64,000 nucleotides of DNA from Onchocerca lupi (GCA_028564675.1 JAOVVO010000332.1:1-64000), one strand, 5' to 3'; shown: positions 24,301 through 36,719, numbered from the stretch's first letter. Translations and numbers: made by a program. The notes: generated by a model not told the origin, from the sequence alone.

Positions 24301-25296
24301 GAAACACGAGTGGTTCAGTTACCGAATAATGTAACTTGTGTAAAAGTTGGAGACACTATAGATAGCATATCGTCATCACTTCAACAGCGGCAGTGTTATG
24401 ATGTTCCAGTGAGGTATATCATTATTTATACTTGCTTCAAAATGATGGAAATTATATGAAAAGTAATAGATGAATTAGTGATGTGTAGAATTAAATTAAA
24501 AGATATTATTTGAATGTAGAACCTTGTAATAATTATTTAGAAGGAACAAAAAATGAGCAACAGTTGATAGATCGCATCATAATTATAAAATGGATTATTC
24601 ACAATCAACATATTTGTTTTGGTGTTAAGAAATAATGTTCTATCATAGTATTTTGGTATCATCAGACAGGAAAAACGGAAAAGGAAAAGGAGGAAAAAGG
24701 AAATATCTATAATATGAATAACATTATAGAACGTAAGAGATGGTAGAAGGTATTTTTTAGATCTTCAATTATGATTAGATTTTCTTCTGAAAAAAAAAAT
24801 CATAAGGAACATATTCATTTTTGATATGAAGGATAAAATTGTGCAGAAAAATTATCACATCTTTCTTCCAACATAATGTAAACGATGAACAAAAAGAAAA
24901 TAAAATATTTCTTCTGACACTGAGAAAGAAATATTTGAGAGAAAGATGTGATAATTACATTTTTTTTTTTCAGATCTTATTTTATCTGTTAATGAAGTAA
25001 ATTTTAATTTTAGAAGAGAGGTATATGATACACGGATAGCTGCCGATAGAGTTCATGTCATTCGTGATAATAGTGCCAGGGATTTACCACTTCATCACCG
25101 TTACTATCATTCTTCTAATGCAGTGAGTGGATATTCACGACAAATCGATCAACCACATTTTCCGACAAAATCTAATCAGTTCAAAGATGTTCACTTTGAA
25201 CGTAATACTTATAGCACTAATGGTAGACAGTCATCAGAACAATGTTTTCCATATATTAAACCTGAGCAGTATCAATACAATACTTATAAAGGTTAA
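9416..25296 (+). CDS. USP6NL-like: RN-tre/USP6NL-type TBC-domain Rab GTPase-activating protein (16 exons)
   Basis: Joined exons give about 913 residues: 9416-9500, 18438-18541, 18909-18988, 19162-19339, 19919-20091, 20202-20371, 20519-20613, 20806-20968, 21235-21359, 21534-21681, 21900-22325, 22654-22820, 23255-23430, 23783-24035, 24298-24413, 25014-25296. An acidic N-terminus leads into TDRYGF and a TBC domain at about 130-350. The arginine finger lies in IDLDINRTYRDH (Arg about 192) and the glutamine finger in EVGYCQGMSQ (Gln about 229), so catalysis looks intact. HSMHGFFVPGFPKL and WWFGCFLDRVPF match the RN-tre branch. The family acts on Rab5/Rab43-class GTPases in endocytic and Golgi traffic. 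The roughly 520-residue tail is low-complexity (Gln, Ser, Asp) and I see no PxxDY Eps8-binding motif. Introns after 22325 and 22820 need GC donors; the first is the least certain junction. Confidence 0.93.
12978..13046. repeat. Short tandem duplication, about 43 nt period
   Basis: GTATCTTGCTGCAAAACAAA followed by ACATG occurs twice, separated by an ATGATATGTAAACATGATAT-like spacer. It creates overlapping minus-strand open frames that are not taken as genes. Confidence 0.8.
13095..13258. repeat. AT-rich minisatellite block A
   Basis: Two copies of a unit built on (TA)AATCCATTAACACTCATCC, then CAATATGTAATATATTATTAC and ATTATTAC-rich filler. The same unit occurs at 15845-15978 and 16735-17340, so these look like one array split by later insertions. 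Confidence 0.75.
13260..13560. mobile_element. Probable Helitron-associated non-coding end sequence
   Basis: A stretch of higher GC containing GTTAGTCTTCGTTTGTTCAA, ATCTTAAATCTCCGAAA and TACATAAATTCGAAATC. From memory, closely similar wording flanks many invertebrate Helitrons, but I cannot verify this here. It ends in three tandem ATCTTA units. No clear TC or CTRR terminus was identified. Confidence 0.35.
13913..14150 (+). mobile_element. Partial BEL/Pao LTR (5' part)
   Basis: It starts TGTTGGGAAAA and shares ordered blocks with the solo LTR at 15979: AATTTGTAATTTGGTT-like, ATTGATTCTTG(C/T)T, GACAGAGA(T/C)GAATCC, GATTTTTTGTAAC-like and TTATTCTT(T/C)C(T/C)TTTG. It stops near 14150, where Helitron-related sequence begins shortly after. 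Confidence 0.65.
14230..14745 (-). pseudogene. Helitron RepHel N-terminal remnant
   Basis: Read on the minus strand, about 14720-14600 gives NERDRLRMAERHQEETEDQ, like the charged leader of Helitron proteins. About 14510-14420 gives MTEVCPHCKALKVDGEKKGT followed by CYAAGKI, matching the CxxC...C zinc-finger start of Helitron proteins. About 14400-14234 continues with FQMTPFGAEIV and FKVKGQI. Stops and frame changes separate the pieces. The element would have been a rolling-circle transposon (HUH Rep plus Pif1 helicase); the HUH and most of the helicase are missing downstream. Confidence 0.75.
14750..15230 (-). pseudogene. Helitron Pif1-like helicase C-terminal remnant
   Basis: On the minus strand 15214-14957 is open and reads YPTEFLNSLNLPGMPPYVLQ, then MPIIILQNISQPKLCNCTR: the conserved C-terminal helicase region of Helitrons. 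About 15000-14760 continues in shifted frames with NKTQG, SHTNNYILRV and NLYIYTDDRT-like pieces (the final helicase motifs). Stops are present, so it is dead. On the minus strand it lies immediately 5' of the Helitron N-terminal remnant, an end-to-start order. Confidence 0.78.
15230..15844. other. Unassigned, higher-GC stretch between Helitron and minisatellite
   Basis: Short open frames exist, including 87 codons on plus at 15586-15849, but none looks like a known protein. The base composition and position suggest further transposon-derived DNA; 15214-15330 minus may continue the Helitron helicase in broken frames. Confidence 0.3.
15845..15978. repeat. AT-rich minisatellite block B
   Basis: The same unit as blocks A and C (ATTAAATGCATTACATCAAC..., CTCATCCCATTGTACATTATTAC...). 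It stops exactly where the LTR starts at 15979. Confidence 0.75.
15979..16730 (+). mobile_element. Solo LTR of a BEL/Pao-type element
   Basis: About 752 nt, beginning TGTTGGGGAAAACA and ending near GGAATTTCCCGATA, with minisatellite sequence on both sides and no internal coding region, so it is read as a solo LTR. It is homologous to the fragments at 1822-2275 and 13913-14150. Repeated CGGGAAACATGTTTATC-like units occupy 16500-16650. No convincing target-site duplication was found. It also contains a 29-nt perfect inverted repeat absent from the copy at 1822-2275. Confidence 0.72.
16426..16505. mobile_element. Small palindromic insertion inside the LTR (MITE-like)
   Basis: Arms 16426-16454 and 16477-16505 are exact reverse complements over 29 nt (outer end CGTTACGACCATTATATATA) around a 22-nt loop. 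At the corresponding place in the other LTR copy (about 2085-2100) the sequence runs from GATTGGTCGACC straight on without the palindrome. Hence this is an insertion of about 80 nt, or palindrome growth. Confidence 0.6.
16735..17340. repeat. AT-rich minisatellite block C with an inverted terminal copy
   Basis: Six recognisable starts of the TAAATCCATTAACACTCATT(CC) unit at about 16764, 16843, 16927, 17013, 17097 and 17165 give a period of about 70-85 nt. At about 17200 the unit appears in the opposite orientation (GGATGAGTTTAATGGATTTA), forming a palindromic end to the array. Confidence 0.8.
18276..18319. repeat. Poly(T) run, 44 nt
   Basis: The longest homopolymer in the window, just upstream of exon 2 of the TBC gene. 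Its length should be treated as uncertain because homopolymers mis-assemble. Confidence 0.9.
20389..20442. repeat. 27-nt tandem duplication in a TBC intron
   Basis: ACTACGCTCAATTGAACATC... is followed directly by a second copy with two substitutions, starting 17 nt inside the intron that begins at 20372. Confidence 0.85.
24850..24956. repeat. Intronic inverted repeat (17-bp perfect arms)
   Basis: AATTATCACATCTTTCT at 24850-24866 is repeated as its exact reverse complement at 24940-24956. A second partial inversion sits inside the loop (AAATATTTCTT / AAGAAATATTT). It lies in the last intron of the TBC gene (24414-25013). Confidence 0.85.
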
Positions 25297-28169
25297 TTTA
25301 ATTCTCTTTTTCTGAAATAGACCAGTATATGGTAAATAGTCAAAGCTGTTTCTCCTGTGAAAGAGATCAAAGATTATGTATGATCTGTTTTGCTGTATGT
25401 TTTATAAATTTCTTTTGTATGAAAGATTTTGTTGAATTCCAAAATTTCGAATTAAACAGAAAATTAATTGAACGTGATTTAAATTGCTTCTTTCGGTACA
25501 TTGTTGTTCTGTGATGTCATGTAATTATTTTTGCTTTCGTTTCGATTCCCTTCATCTGCTTTTATTTATTTTTCAACATTTCTTATTAAATTAGTGCCAG
25601 CAATTTGTCATTTAGTATATTCTTAAAATTTGTAATATTATGTGTTCTAGAAAGTTATGCATATTTTATGAGAAAGTTTGAAACTTTCATAGGACTTTCA
25701 AATTTTATGTATAGCTGCATTCATTTCATTTTAACGAGATGATTTCCTTCAAGAAAAAAAAAAAAAAAAGAAAATAAAACAAAGCAAAAGATATCGGTGT
25801 ATTACATCTTCTTATGATATAGACGCAAATACAAATTCGATTTTACCAAAGTTTCAAATTCGTTTCTTTCCCTTTCCTGCCACTACTATTTTGTGTCATG
25901 CGATTGTTTCCTAAGAAATGTTAGATTATTTTGATACATTAGAAAAAATGCGCTTTTCTATATAATATAATATTTTAATTGGAACTTTAATTCTCTGCAA
26001 AAATTTTTTCAAATTTTGCCGAAGTCATTGTTGTCTAGCCAGATTAACTTCCAGTTTCTCCGTCTATCTGATATTAGTTTGCGAAGCTTAACTGTCTCCA
26101 TTATTTTGAATTTGTTATTTTCTTATTCAGTTCAGTATGTCCTTCTTTTTCATCATAATTGAATTTAATGATCATCTATTGTTGATACGATTGTATATCA
26201 ATCACCACTATTTGTGGATATTTTTAAAAAAATGAAAATTGTTCTAATCTTTTAATTCAAGTCTATAACTGCATGGAATTGTTGATAATCGAAATGCAGA
26301 AGATTTTGCTTTGTTATTTTTTATTTTTCGCCGAAATTCAATCCATAAATCCCGTGAAAATAAGTGGTAAAATTGTTTCGTTAATTTTGATTGTAGTGTT
26401 TTTCATAAAATTTAGATGTATTGTGATGCAGTAAACATGTTATTCTTGATAATTTAACTAATTTCTGATTTAAAGTTTGGAACAGAGCGCTATGACAGTT
26501 GCAGCAAAAAGTGAATTTCCATATTATACTTTTTTTTAGAGAATTATTTTTGTTTTTCATTAGCTAATAAAATTAGTAGTAAATATCATCATTGCATGAT
26601 ACTCAGTGTTAATTATAATTATGCTGGCGATGTTTGATTTCGAATATTAATTGAATTGAATTAATAGAAGTTAACAGTTGGATTGAATGAATAATTCGAT
26701 TAATCACTTTATAAGGTGATAACAATTTTATTATGGTTAGTTGTTATGCTGCAGTAGATAATTAATTAATTAATTACCATATTTTGAATTTCTGTAACTA
26801 CTGTATTCGATAATTTAAGGATATAACATACATTATCTTATGCATGCGAACAAAAAAAGGAACTGTGAGATGACAAACAGAAATAATTCTTGAAATATGC
26901 GCTTGTTCAATATGTAGGATGGATACAAAACTTTGATAACAACATGAATTATGTCACGAATGCATATCGGCATGAAGTATGTCATTTATTTATCAAATAA
27001 TTGTTTAGCTATGATGATTAAAATTAGTTAAGTGAAAAGAAAAGGGAAAATTTAGTCATAAATTGCATTAAATTATTAAAATACTATTAGAAAAAAAAAA
27101 AAAAAAAACAGATTTCTTAATTTGTCGGTTATAAAGCATGCTCAAAATTCGTTTTTAAAATGTTTTTAGAAAAGGAGCGGAATAATATCATGGAAAATAT
27201 GGGGAAAAAAGAAACGTAATAAAACAGTTTCATTCATTTTCGCAAGCCGGATTTTGATGAAAAAAGAAGAAAAAATTGAAGAAAGGAATAATTCGTGTTA
27301 TACAATTTTTTTTTTTTTTTTTTTCTCCGAAGAAAATGAAAAGAAAGAGCTGAAATAAAAACAATCAATTCGAAGTTAGCATCTTTTATGCATATGCTTT
27401 TTATGTAATAATTAACCCATAAAATTCCTTTCATCTAAAGTGAGATGTTAAAAATATAAAAAGAAATTTGGCATTCGAAAAGTTATAGACAAGATAAGAT
27501 AAGCAAACTCACCGGCAGATGAAATTAGGCAGAATAGTTACAGGAAACGAACATGAATCATTGTTTAATAACAAATTTTTACCAATTGATACCATCATAT
27601 GGCAAATATGACTAGACAATTTTTAGAAATCAGTTTGAAACTTTCTGATACAAGGTTCATAAGGGCAAAATATATCAGAGTAAAGAGAGAAAGATAATAA
27701 TGATATCAATAACAATATTAATAGTTATAATGGGCAGTGATAAGGAATGAGTGCAAATATTTTAAGTTCCTTTTATCTATTTTTTTAAATAATACAAAAT
27801 TTATGATCTTTTAATAAAATAGCTAAATTAAGACCATAAATTTAACTAGTGACTTAAGGATTTGAATTCAAATACAACGCATTTATATTCTAATTCGAAT
27901 CATTTGATTTCTATATTTTCGAAAATTATTATTTAAGGAAAAATTGTGAAGTTTCGGCTTATTTAAATTCAGATTTTTTCAAAACATTTCCGGTAAAAAA
28001 AAAAAAAAAAAAGAAAACTAATTGACAACTAACAATAATGTAACGAAATTGGTCAGACCTGATTGATTCTAATGATAGTTATGATAAAAATAATGTTAAT
28101 AATAATAATAACAATAATAATGATAATAATAATAGGAATAATTATAATCATAATAGCATGAAAAATTTG
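25297..28169. other. Intergenic, TBC gene 3' end to membrane-protein gene 3' end
   Basis: Convergent intergenic region of about 2.9 kb. I see AT-rich sequence with several A runs (25755, 27091, 27309 as T, 27996) and an AAT/AAC microsatellite at about 28095-28140. No gene, RNA or transposon was recognised. Open frames at 25127-25514 either overlap the last TBC exon or are chance. Confidence 0.6.
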
Positions 28170-31167
28170 TCATGAATTTGATTTTAATTCACCTAAAATA
28201 TCGATCTCATCCGAGAATCGGGCATGTTTCGTATTAATTCGCGATGGTAAACGATCACTTTCGGATGCATCATTTTCTATAAAAACAAAAATAAAATATG
28301 AAAAATTTTAAAATTTAAAAAAAAAAAGGAAAGAATAACATGATTGTATGTTGCATGTCTAAAAAATTGATTGATTAGGTGTAACATCATGAGCTTAATT
28401 TAAGAAAATCTTCTGGAGAATAGTTAATATTAGAATTTGCATTCATAATATTGATGATGATAATGATATTAGAAATCATAAATGAAATAAATTGAAAATC
28501 ATCATAAATGAAATAAATTGAAAATTGTAAGTGGAATTTTCAAGTTATAAAATCAATTTTAAAAATTCAATATTTTCCGAAAAAGAAAGAATGAAAATTA
28601 AATTTGGAGAAATTTCAAAATAAACTATCAATGAATATAAACTGAGTAGATCCAAATTAAATACTGTAAGAACTGAAATTAGTAACATCTTGCGTATTTT
28701 CAACGAAATATTTGATGGAAAACATCAACAAATCGTTCACTGTCACAGAAAATGTTACAAATAACTACTATTGGAACCATTAGAATGTGACATCTAAAGA
28801 ATGAATTCACTCATTAATTTAATTTTTTATTTAGAAAAACTACTATCATTTCTTTCTCTCTTTCCTGCCCCTCTCTTCCTCTCTCTCTCTTTCTCTTTCT
28901 AACGATTTTTAGTATGTAAATTATGATATTAAAAAGTTCAATAGGATTTATGTTAATGATAAAATTTAAATATAAATATATTTTAGATCAGGAAAAAAAG
29001 ATATTTAAATTTAATTTTAATTAATTTCATTTATAATTTAAATTTAACCTTTTTCATTTTCTAATTTCTTCTCGCTCACTAGAATTTGCTCGATTGCTGC
29101 TACTTCCTTGTTCATATTTATTGCTACTATATTAGCTTTTTCAGCAATATATTTCTCATTATGAACAGGAAATAATCCAATTGGAATTATCGATTGATCA
29201 TTTCTAATAATTTCACTGTTGTTGCCGTAATTTGCTTCAATAAAAGAAATTGCGGTACTAAAACGAATCTTTTTGCTATTCCGTCGCATTATTATTCCAT
29301 TTTTGCAGGTAAGTTCATCGTTGTCAATTTCATTCGCATCTTTTGCATCAATTTTAGCTTTTTTTTGGAACAATTTTGGTGTTTTGCCTGTAAATTTTCA
29401 GAAAGTACGAATAAAAAACCCAGAAAAAATGTTTAAAATTTAGCGTAAAACAATTCATTTACAAAAGTTACTTCTTTTCTTTCAAACCATTTGAGTAAAG
29501 AATTCATTTGTTAGAAGTGTTTCATCATTTTTTTTTAATCAATTTTATGACCTTAAAGTACAAAAAAAAAAAAAACGGAAGCAAAATTGCTTCAATAAAT
29601 GCATATTTTTGAGTAATTTAATTAATGTAATTGTTTGAAAATGAAAGTATGAATTTAAAATTATTTGCTGTACATATATATTATCACAATGATTTACTAA
29701 TTGTTAATTAATTTAGCTTAATTAAATACATGCCTATTATAATTACAATTAAAAAAATTATCATCTAGGCTACTATAACAGTGGATTATGATTTTACCTC
29801 GAGATTCTTTTGGCCCACAGAAGCAAACACAAAATAAGAGAGCACATAATCCAAATGGTATTAGAGCAATTGATAATGGTATTAAAATCTGTAAAATTCA
29901 CAATTTTTTTTCTTAAAATAAATTGTTTTAAGTTTAAATAATAATATCGTTAATTTAAAATTTAATTCCAAAAAAAAAAAAAGTTAAGAATTCAGAAATA
30001 TCAACAAGGAGAAATTTGAAACTCAATATATTCATTCCAAATTAATGATAATAAATGAAGTGTTTTGAACCAGTTCAAGTTGAAACTCATAACAGCTATG
30101 TTGCATAATCTCTGATCGACGTCTTGATCGATTTAATGGATTGAAATCAAGATTATTCGTGCTGTTAACACTGAAACCAAAAAAAAATTTATCATTATTT
30201 TAAAATAATAATAGTTTTAATTTCTATTAGTTCGATGTCTTAATTTTTTTATCCACTCATTTCGCATTTTTATAATTATTTATTAAGCAGGAAAAAATTA
30301 ATGATAAATTAATTGTTTTCTTTCATTTGCTTCTTTTTTATTATTCATTTGAAATAATAAAAATATATTGCTATTGTATCTTGGATGCTTTTGTTATGGA
30401 AATTTTATATAACTTGTAAAAGTTTTTTAATTTTCTAATAATTTATTAAAATTGAGTAAATTTTAGCTGTTTTATTGAACGGTACATATATTTGAAATAT
30501 AGTAACATTTTAATGATTTACAGAATTCAATTAAAAATCAGTTTATCATAATGTTAGATAATCATTTTTCTGCTATCTTCTCTCTCTCTCTCTCTCTTTC
30601 TATATAAATATATATGGGAGTGATTTATAACGAATAACTTTTCTATTTTTTTTCGATCAAATATTATTTAATTTTAAATTTTATTTTTAAATAAATTTGT
30701 TTTCAACTAAAACTTTTTAAAATATACGAAAATATATATCATTATATTATTAAATAATGTATGATTTAAGTAAATAAAAGCTTAAATTTTTATTTTAATT
30801 CTTATATGCTTGAATATGAAAATGATCAATTTTAAAGGATAGAAATCAATGAATTTCGTAATTTTAGGAAAAACAAATTTTATTTTGTCTTTTTTTTTTC
30901 TAACATCTAAATAAATGTACGTTTCATAACATTAAAAAAAGAAAAAAAAGAAAAAAGAATTAAAAATTTAATACTAAAAAGAAAAAAAAATCAAATAATA
31001 ATATTTAATTTCTGATAGCATAAAATGATAACTTACGTGACAGTATCATTACAACTAGAATCACAATTATAACATATAGGTACTTCCATTGTAAAATATA
31101 TTGAAGAAATTAGTAAAATAATTAACAATAACATTTTGTTCGTTGTTATTAACATTACTGCACTCAT
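28170..31167 (-). CDS. Predicted single-pass membrane protein, unknown family (five coding exons)
   Basis: Minus-strand exons 31167-31037, 30170-30071, 29888-29798, 29387-29049 and 28276-28170 join in phase to 255 residues. The start ATG at 31167 lies six bases after a TTTACAG acceptor, a typical nematode trans-splice arrangement. Residues 1-28 look like a signal peptide (LLLIILLISSIYF). The extracellular part is short, with CYNCDSSC, possible N-glycosylation sites (NDT, NST, NRS) and a basic RSRRR. A membrane segment follows (LIPLSIALIPFGLCALLFCV, then CFCG). The roughly 145-residue cytoplasmic tail is rich in Lys, Glu and Asn with no domain I recognise. The last junction uses AAAAAG/GTTAAA; reading through it instead gives a stop after one residue. 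Function unknown; it may be nematode-restricted. Confidence 0.6.
28840..28902. repeat. CT-rich tract
   Basis: A polypyrimidine (CT)n-like stretch on the plus strand; it appears as GA-rich sequence in an intron of the minus-strand membrane-protein gene. A similar (CT)n tract is at about 30581-30600. Confidence 0.8.
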
Positions 31168-31180
31168 TTCAACCTGTAAA
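31168..31180 (-). promoter_or_regulatory. Candidate spliced-leader acceptor
   Basis: On the minus strand TTTATTTACAG/GTTGAA ends six bases before the ATG at 31167. The very short leader favours SL trans-splicing over a conventional 5' UTR intron. Confidence 0.55.
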
Positions 31181-32589
31181 TAAAATTATTTTAGGATGAA
31201 AACTGATTATTTTGGTCGAGAATATGAAAATTTGAAATATGCCTAAATTTTCAAATTATATTAATGATATAATTTGAGAAGTAATCGATGCATACCAATC
31301 ATTTCCTATTAATGATATTTAATTTATGCAAAATTATAAGCAAAACAGAAAGTACTAAAATGGCTAGAACTATGAATGAAACATTTTGACAAAGTATTTT
31401 ATATATTATTACAAAAACTAAATAAATTAATGATATGAGAGAATACGGTCAAGAAAAAAAATTGACATGATATGAAAGAAAATATGATTTTTTAGAAAAA
31501 AAAAGATGGAAAAAAACGGAAACTTTTCTTTTTTTTTTTCCTCAACTAATTCTGAAAAAGAAAATTTTAAAACTTTCCTCTTTTCCATCATGTTTAATTC
31601 ATATGAATCGAATATTATTCATAAGCAGTAAAAATTTGATTACAAATTGTTTATTTAAATTTTGACTAATCAATTTACATCAAATCACTCATGAATAAAG
31701 AAAAATAATTTTCAAAAATAAAAAAAATTCACTTATTGAGCTAATTTTTAGTTATAATTCATTTGACAAATGTCAGAAATACAACTTAATGCTGATTTTT
31801 TTCTTTCTTCTAAAGCTTATATAAAGCTCTATGAAAATGTGCAGGTATCCTATCGTTTTAAAATATTTATCACTATGCTACGATATCTTTATCATCGATA
31901 TCATCTAAGACAAATTTCATTAGCTAATTAAATAATTAAATATTGTTTAATGAAATTCAACAAAAGACGATATGTCAAAAAAAAAAAAAAAAATTGTATT
32001 GATATGCAAATCATTTCAGTATGATATGATATTACAAAATCATAATCTTCTCTAGTAGATCGTTTTCTGTTGAATTTCAGACGACAATATTTGACTGTTT
32101 AGTAATCTAATAAATTTACAATTTTTTTTTCTTTTTTTTTTTAGCGTAGCAATAATGCTAAAAGTATTTTGAAAGGTTTATTGCAAAATGACTAAGTTCA
32201 AAAAAAAAAAAAAAAAAGAGAAAAAAATAGGAAGAAACAAAAATAAAAGAAAGAAAATTTAAAGAAAAATTTATAACCAATTGTTTGCATTCGTTGCGAA
32301 AAAATTCGTAACAGTTGTCCAATTGCATGATTGATGAACGATTTAATTTAAGCACTTTTTCTAAATATAATGAGAAACAAATAAAGAAAAAAGTAAATAA
32401 ATTTGCTACATGATGGATAGAATCAAAAAAAAAAAAGAAAAAAAAAAACGAGAAAAAAAGAAAGAAAGAAAGAAAAACTTGCTAGAATTTTTAAAACTTT
32501 CAAATTATTTCAGCTAAATGAATTTATTTAAAAAATATATACCTATTATCCTTAATTTGCAATAATTATTCAAACAAGTAAAATTATGC

Positions 32590-32594
<5 letters not shown>

Positions 32595-32635
<41 letters not shown>
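32595..32635. repeat. (AG)n microsatellite
   Basis: About 20 uninterrupted AG units. Confidence 0.95.
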
Positions 32636-32638
<3 letters not shown>

Positions 32639-35600
32639 GTATTAATTGAAAGTAAGCAAAAAGAAGTAAAATAATTAAGAATAATTTGATTCAATTATTT
32701 GATAAGAATAATTAAAAATTTTTAATTATTTACCAATGCATATATTTATGTTAAAGTTTCACAAATATAATATAAAAGAGAGATTATTCATTCTTATGCA
32801 ATTAACATTTAAATTTTTGATTACATGTTTCAAATTTACCAGGATAAGGAAAAATAAAAGAAAAAATAAATGGCATTGAATTATAATTGAAAGCAAAGTA
32901 ATTTCTTGGCTTCCTCATTAATTTCAAAATAAATTTTATTTCTACTATTCATAACAAACAAATTCTTTTGATTAACTTAAAAAGAAAATTTGACAGTTAA
33001 TTTTTCGAAAAAAAAGAGATAAGTCTTTTTTATCATTCCTTTTTTTTTTCAGTTCAAGGTGATTTTTTTTATTTTTTTAGGGAAAATTTTACTTTTTTAA
33101 AAATTTTTAAGTATATTTTACTAAATTACATATCACTTCCGATCTGTTTAGCAACACTTGTATCAAATATAAAATTAAGAATTCAAGTTATAAATATAAG
33201 AATTTTTTTCATTTCCACTTATTTCACTTTTTTTTTTTTGCGGTCATCTTTAAAATAGACGGAAATTTTTTTTTTTTCAATAATTGGTTTGTGATTTTTG
33301 AATCTTTCAAAATTAGTAAATTACTCTAGCTTTTAAAATGTGAATGCCTCAATAAAATTAAACGAAAATGATCAATTCGTTAATTTTTTCATCATTTTTT
33401 TTTTCATTTTTTTTCCATCCTATTCAATATTTGGTAGATTATTTGCTGAATTTTATGTGTTAAATTTCACGAAAAAAAATAAAGAAGGAATAGCTAAAAT
33501 ATATTTTTTTCTTTTTTGTTCATTTCAAAATAAAAAAAAAAAAAAAACATTTATTAAGGATAAATTTTAATGAAATCAGAAAATTTTTTCTTTTTTTCGT
33601 TCCTTAATTCAAAGATTATTTTATTTTTCATTTTTCATCACAATAAATCTATGATAGCTTTTTGAGAGAATTAATAATATGCATATATTAGGGAAAAAAA
33701 ATGTCTTAAAAACTATTATTTAGTTATAAATGAAAATTAGGCATAAATATCAAATTATCTGCTGAAATAAACCATAAAATAATTGATTAATTAAATTTCA
33801 TTAAAATTATTCAAACGTTTGAGAAAAAAAAAAAAAAAAAGAGAACAAAAGTTGATGAATATGTTTTGATAAATGTTAACAAAAATAAATTATGACTTAA
33901 AGAGGAATTAATTAGTCATTTTTATTAAAAAAAAAAAGAAAAAAAAACAACAGGATTGTGATGAAATGATGAAAAAAAAAAAAAAAAACGATTCTTCCGC
34001 ATTAAACTTGTAAAACATAATGGTGGAACGTGAAGAAAACTTTGATTGCTTTCTATTTTCACAAAATAATAACAACAATTTCGCATTTACTTCAATCATA
34101 TTTTAGTGAAAAATATTTTTTTTTTTCGGGAAAAAATTCATTAAAGCTTTCATTTAATATCAAACTTTCTGGAAAATACATTTTCAAATGGATTATTTAA
34201 ATATATCGAATGTAATAATGTTTTGAAGAAAAGTGAAAAATGAAAAAGAATAAAAAGGGAATGTCTCCATTAGATATTTTTATTTTGCAAGTAATATACT
34301 TCTTTTTTTTTCGTGAAATTTAGTTTTTGCACTAACAAATTTTGTTTTCTTAAATTAATTAGTTCTATTAATTACTAACAATTAAATGTTTATTTGTTTG
34401 TTAATTAGTTTACTTTATAACTTTCACAATCAAAAATTTAATTATTCCATATAATTTAATAAAATGAAATAAACGATTAATTGTTAAAGTTATAAAGTAA
34501 GCTAGTTGTTACCAATAACTTGTTAAAATTTAATCAATAATAATTAACAAAGAATAATTCTATTTAAGAATTTTTTCGCAATTGCATTATGAAAAAATAA
34601 AAAGTTTAAATGAAAGCAATATTGTTATGAATGGTTATCAGTGTGAAGGAAAATTTTAAATCATTAAACGAATGCAGGAGATTACTGATATAATAAAGCT
34701 AATGTAAAGAATTAATAATTAAAGGAGAAAATTCAGATAAAAAATTAAGTAATTAAGTTGCAATTGTAAAGTTTTGCCAGTATTTATAGCAAAGTTATAG
34801 ACATAATGCAAACAAGCTTCTTAATTTAAACGAAAACAACATTAAGATAAAATATTGAAGGAACAGATGCAATTTGTTGTTGTTGATGAAAGCTTCCAAA
34901 TATCTTACAAATTGTGATTTGAAATCTAAAAATGTAAATGTATGACGTCAATTTTGCAAGGATTATTCGATTATTTTGATAATAAATTTAATTAAATGCA
35001 TTTCTTGACTTATTTGTGAAATTATATTATTTGAATAAAACACCTTAAAACAATCTAATAAGTAATCAAATAAATAATTAAATGAAAGTTGCAACAGTAC
35101 TGTTTTGGATGCTATAATTAAACAACTATACTCATTCTTTCTATATATAAGCAAATTTCTATCATGAAAAATGTTACAAATTATGATTTATTTCTATATT
35201 ATTGTAATTAGCTAATTACTTATTAATTATTCCTGAATAATTATTGTTTTATGATTTTGAATTTAAATGTTCATTGTTTTGGAATGCCAGAATTTTTACA
35301 CAATATTTAACACATTTGTTGCGTCAGAAATACGAAATTATTAAGATAATGCTTAAAAATATTTATTGATTTAAGAAATCGAATTCTTAATATAACATTT
35401 AAATGAGCGATCAAAAAATTTTAATAGATTCTAACATTTGCGTTCCAAGTACTTTTATTTATATAAAATGAAACCGAAAAAAAAAATTTATTTGGAATAA
35501 AATTAATTGTAATAATTGTCAAATAACAACTAGATCTTAATTTTAATTGAAAAATTGATAAAATATTACAATAAAAGCAATTTAAAAGAAGGACAACAGC

Positions 35601-36719
35601 AAAAATAATTGTGCAATTTTTGAAATTAAATACATTATAAAGTTAAATTGGTCAAAAAAATTTTGTCCTCAAAAATATTAGAACTTAAAGAATTATCGAT
35701 TTTTTTTAGTTTTTGCTTTTATAATTTCGAAAAATATGAGCATTTTTTGAACTTAGCAAACCTGAAATTGTCATTTAAATATCAAAAAATATTTGGCTAT
35801 CATCATACATTTCATCAATTATCAATCTATATCATTTATTAAATCGGTAAAATCAGCATTAGAAGATCTATTTTCTCAATGCTAGTAATTAATTATCAAG
35901 ACTAAATTGGAAAAAACTTAATGCATTGAAAAAATTTCGAAAAATTTTCAAGAATAATTCATTTATTTAAATTTTGCAAAAACATCAGGAATAACTGTGC
36001 AATTTATTACTTCCAATATTGAAGCATAAATTATTTTTTACTCAAATAAAAACGAAAAAAAAAATAATTAGTAATGGATAGGATATATCTTTACTTAAAT
36101 ATTAATTTTTTGCAGTAATTTCTTTTGAAAATTCTCATTTAAATGCAATTATTTCATAATCAATGCTTACTGTACAGTAATTGATGCATAGAAGAGAAGA
36201 AGAAATGAGTGGAAAAATTAAGATGAAATGAAATAAAACTAATACTGAATGGATTCGGAGATGAACAAATGTTGTAGAAGAAAGGACGGCAAGAACAAAA
36301 AACAGTAAATGGAATTAAATAGAAAAGGTTATTAAATTACTTTTTCACTTTTTTTTTTTTTTTTAAATTTTGCAAATCAAAAATTGCTGAGATAGAAAGG
36401 TGTGACATCACTATGAGCATTGACAATACAATATATTCGCCTTTTTTGATTGAATAATACTATGATATACGTAGTCGATATATCGTTTGGAATCCGGAAA
36501 CAATCCGGAAACCAACATCTACTCATCTGGCTAATCATTTTTCATCAATGTTTAATTTGAGGCAAATAAATATCCTATCATTCGAAGAATATTCTATTAA
36601 ATCAAAACCAATCAATGATATATTTATCTTGCATTTGTTTAAAGTTTTGAATCCTAATTTTAATATTTGAGACTTGAAAATCACTTGAAAAATGGTTAAA
36701 TTGTATTTAAAAAAATCGA

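Noticed and set aside
33340..33570. 76-codon plus-strand open frame
   Set aside because: Phe/Lys/Asn low-complexity sequence from T and A runs.
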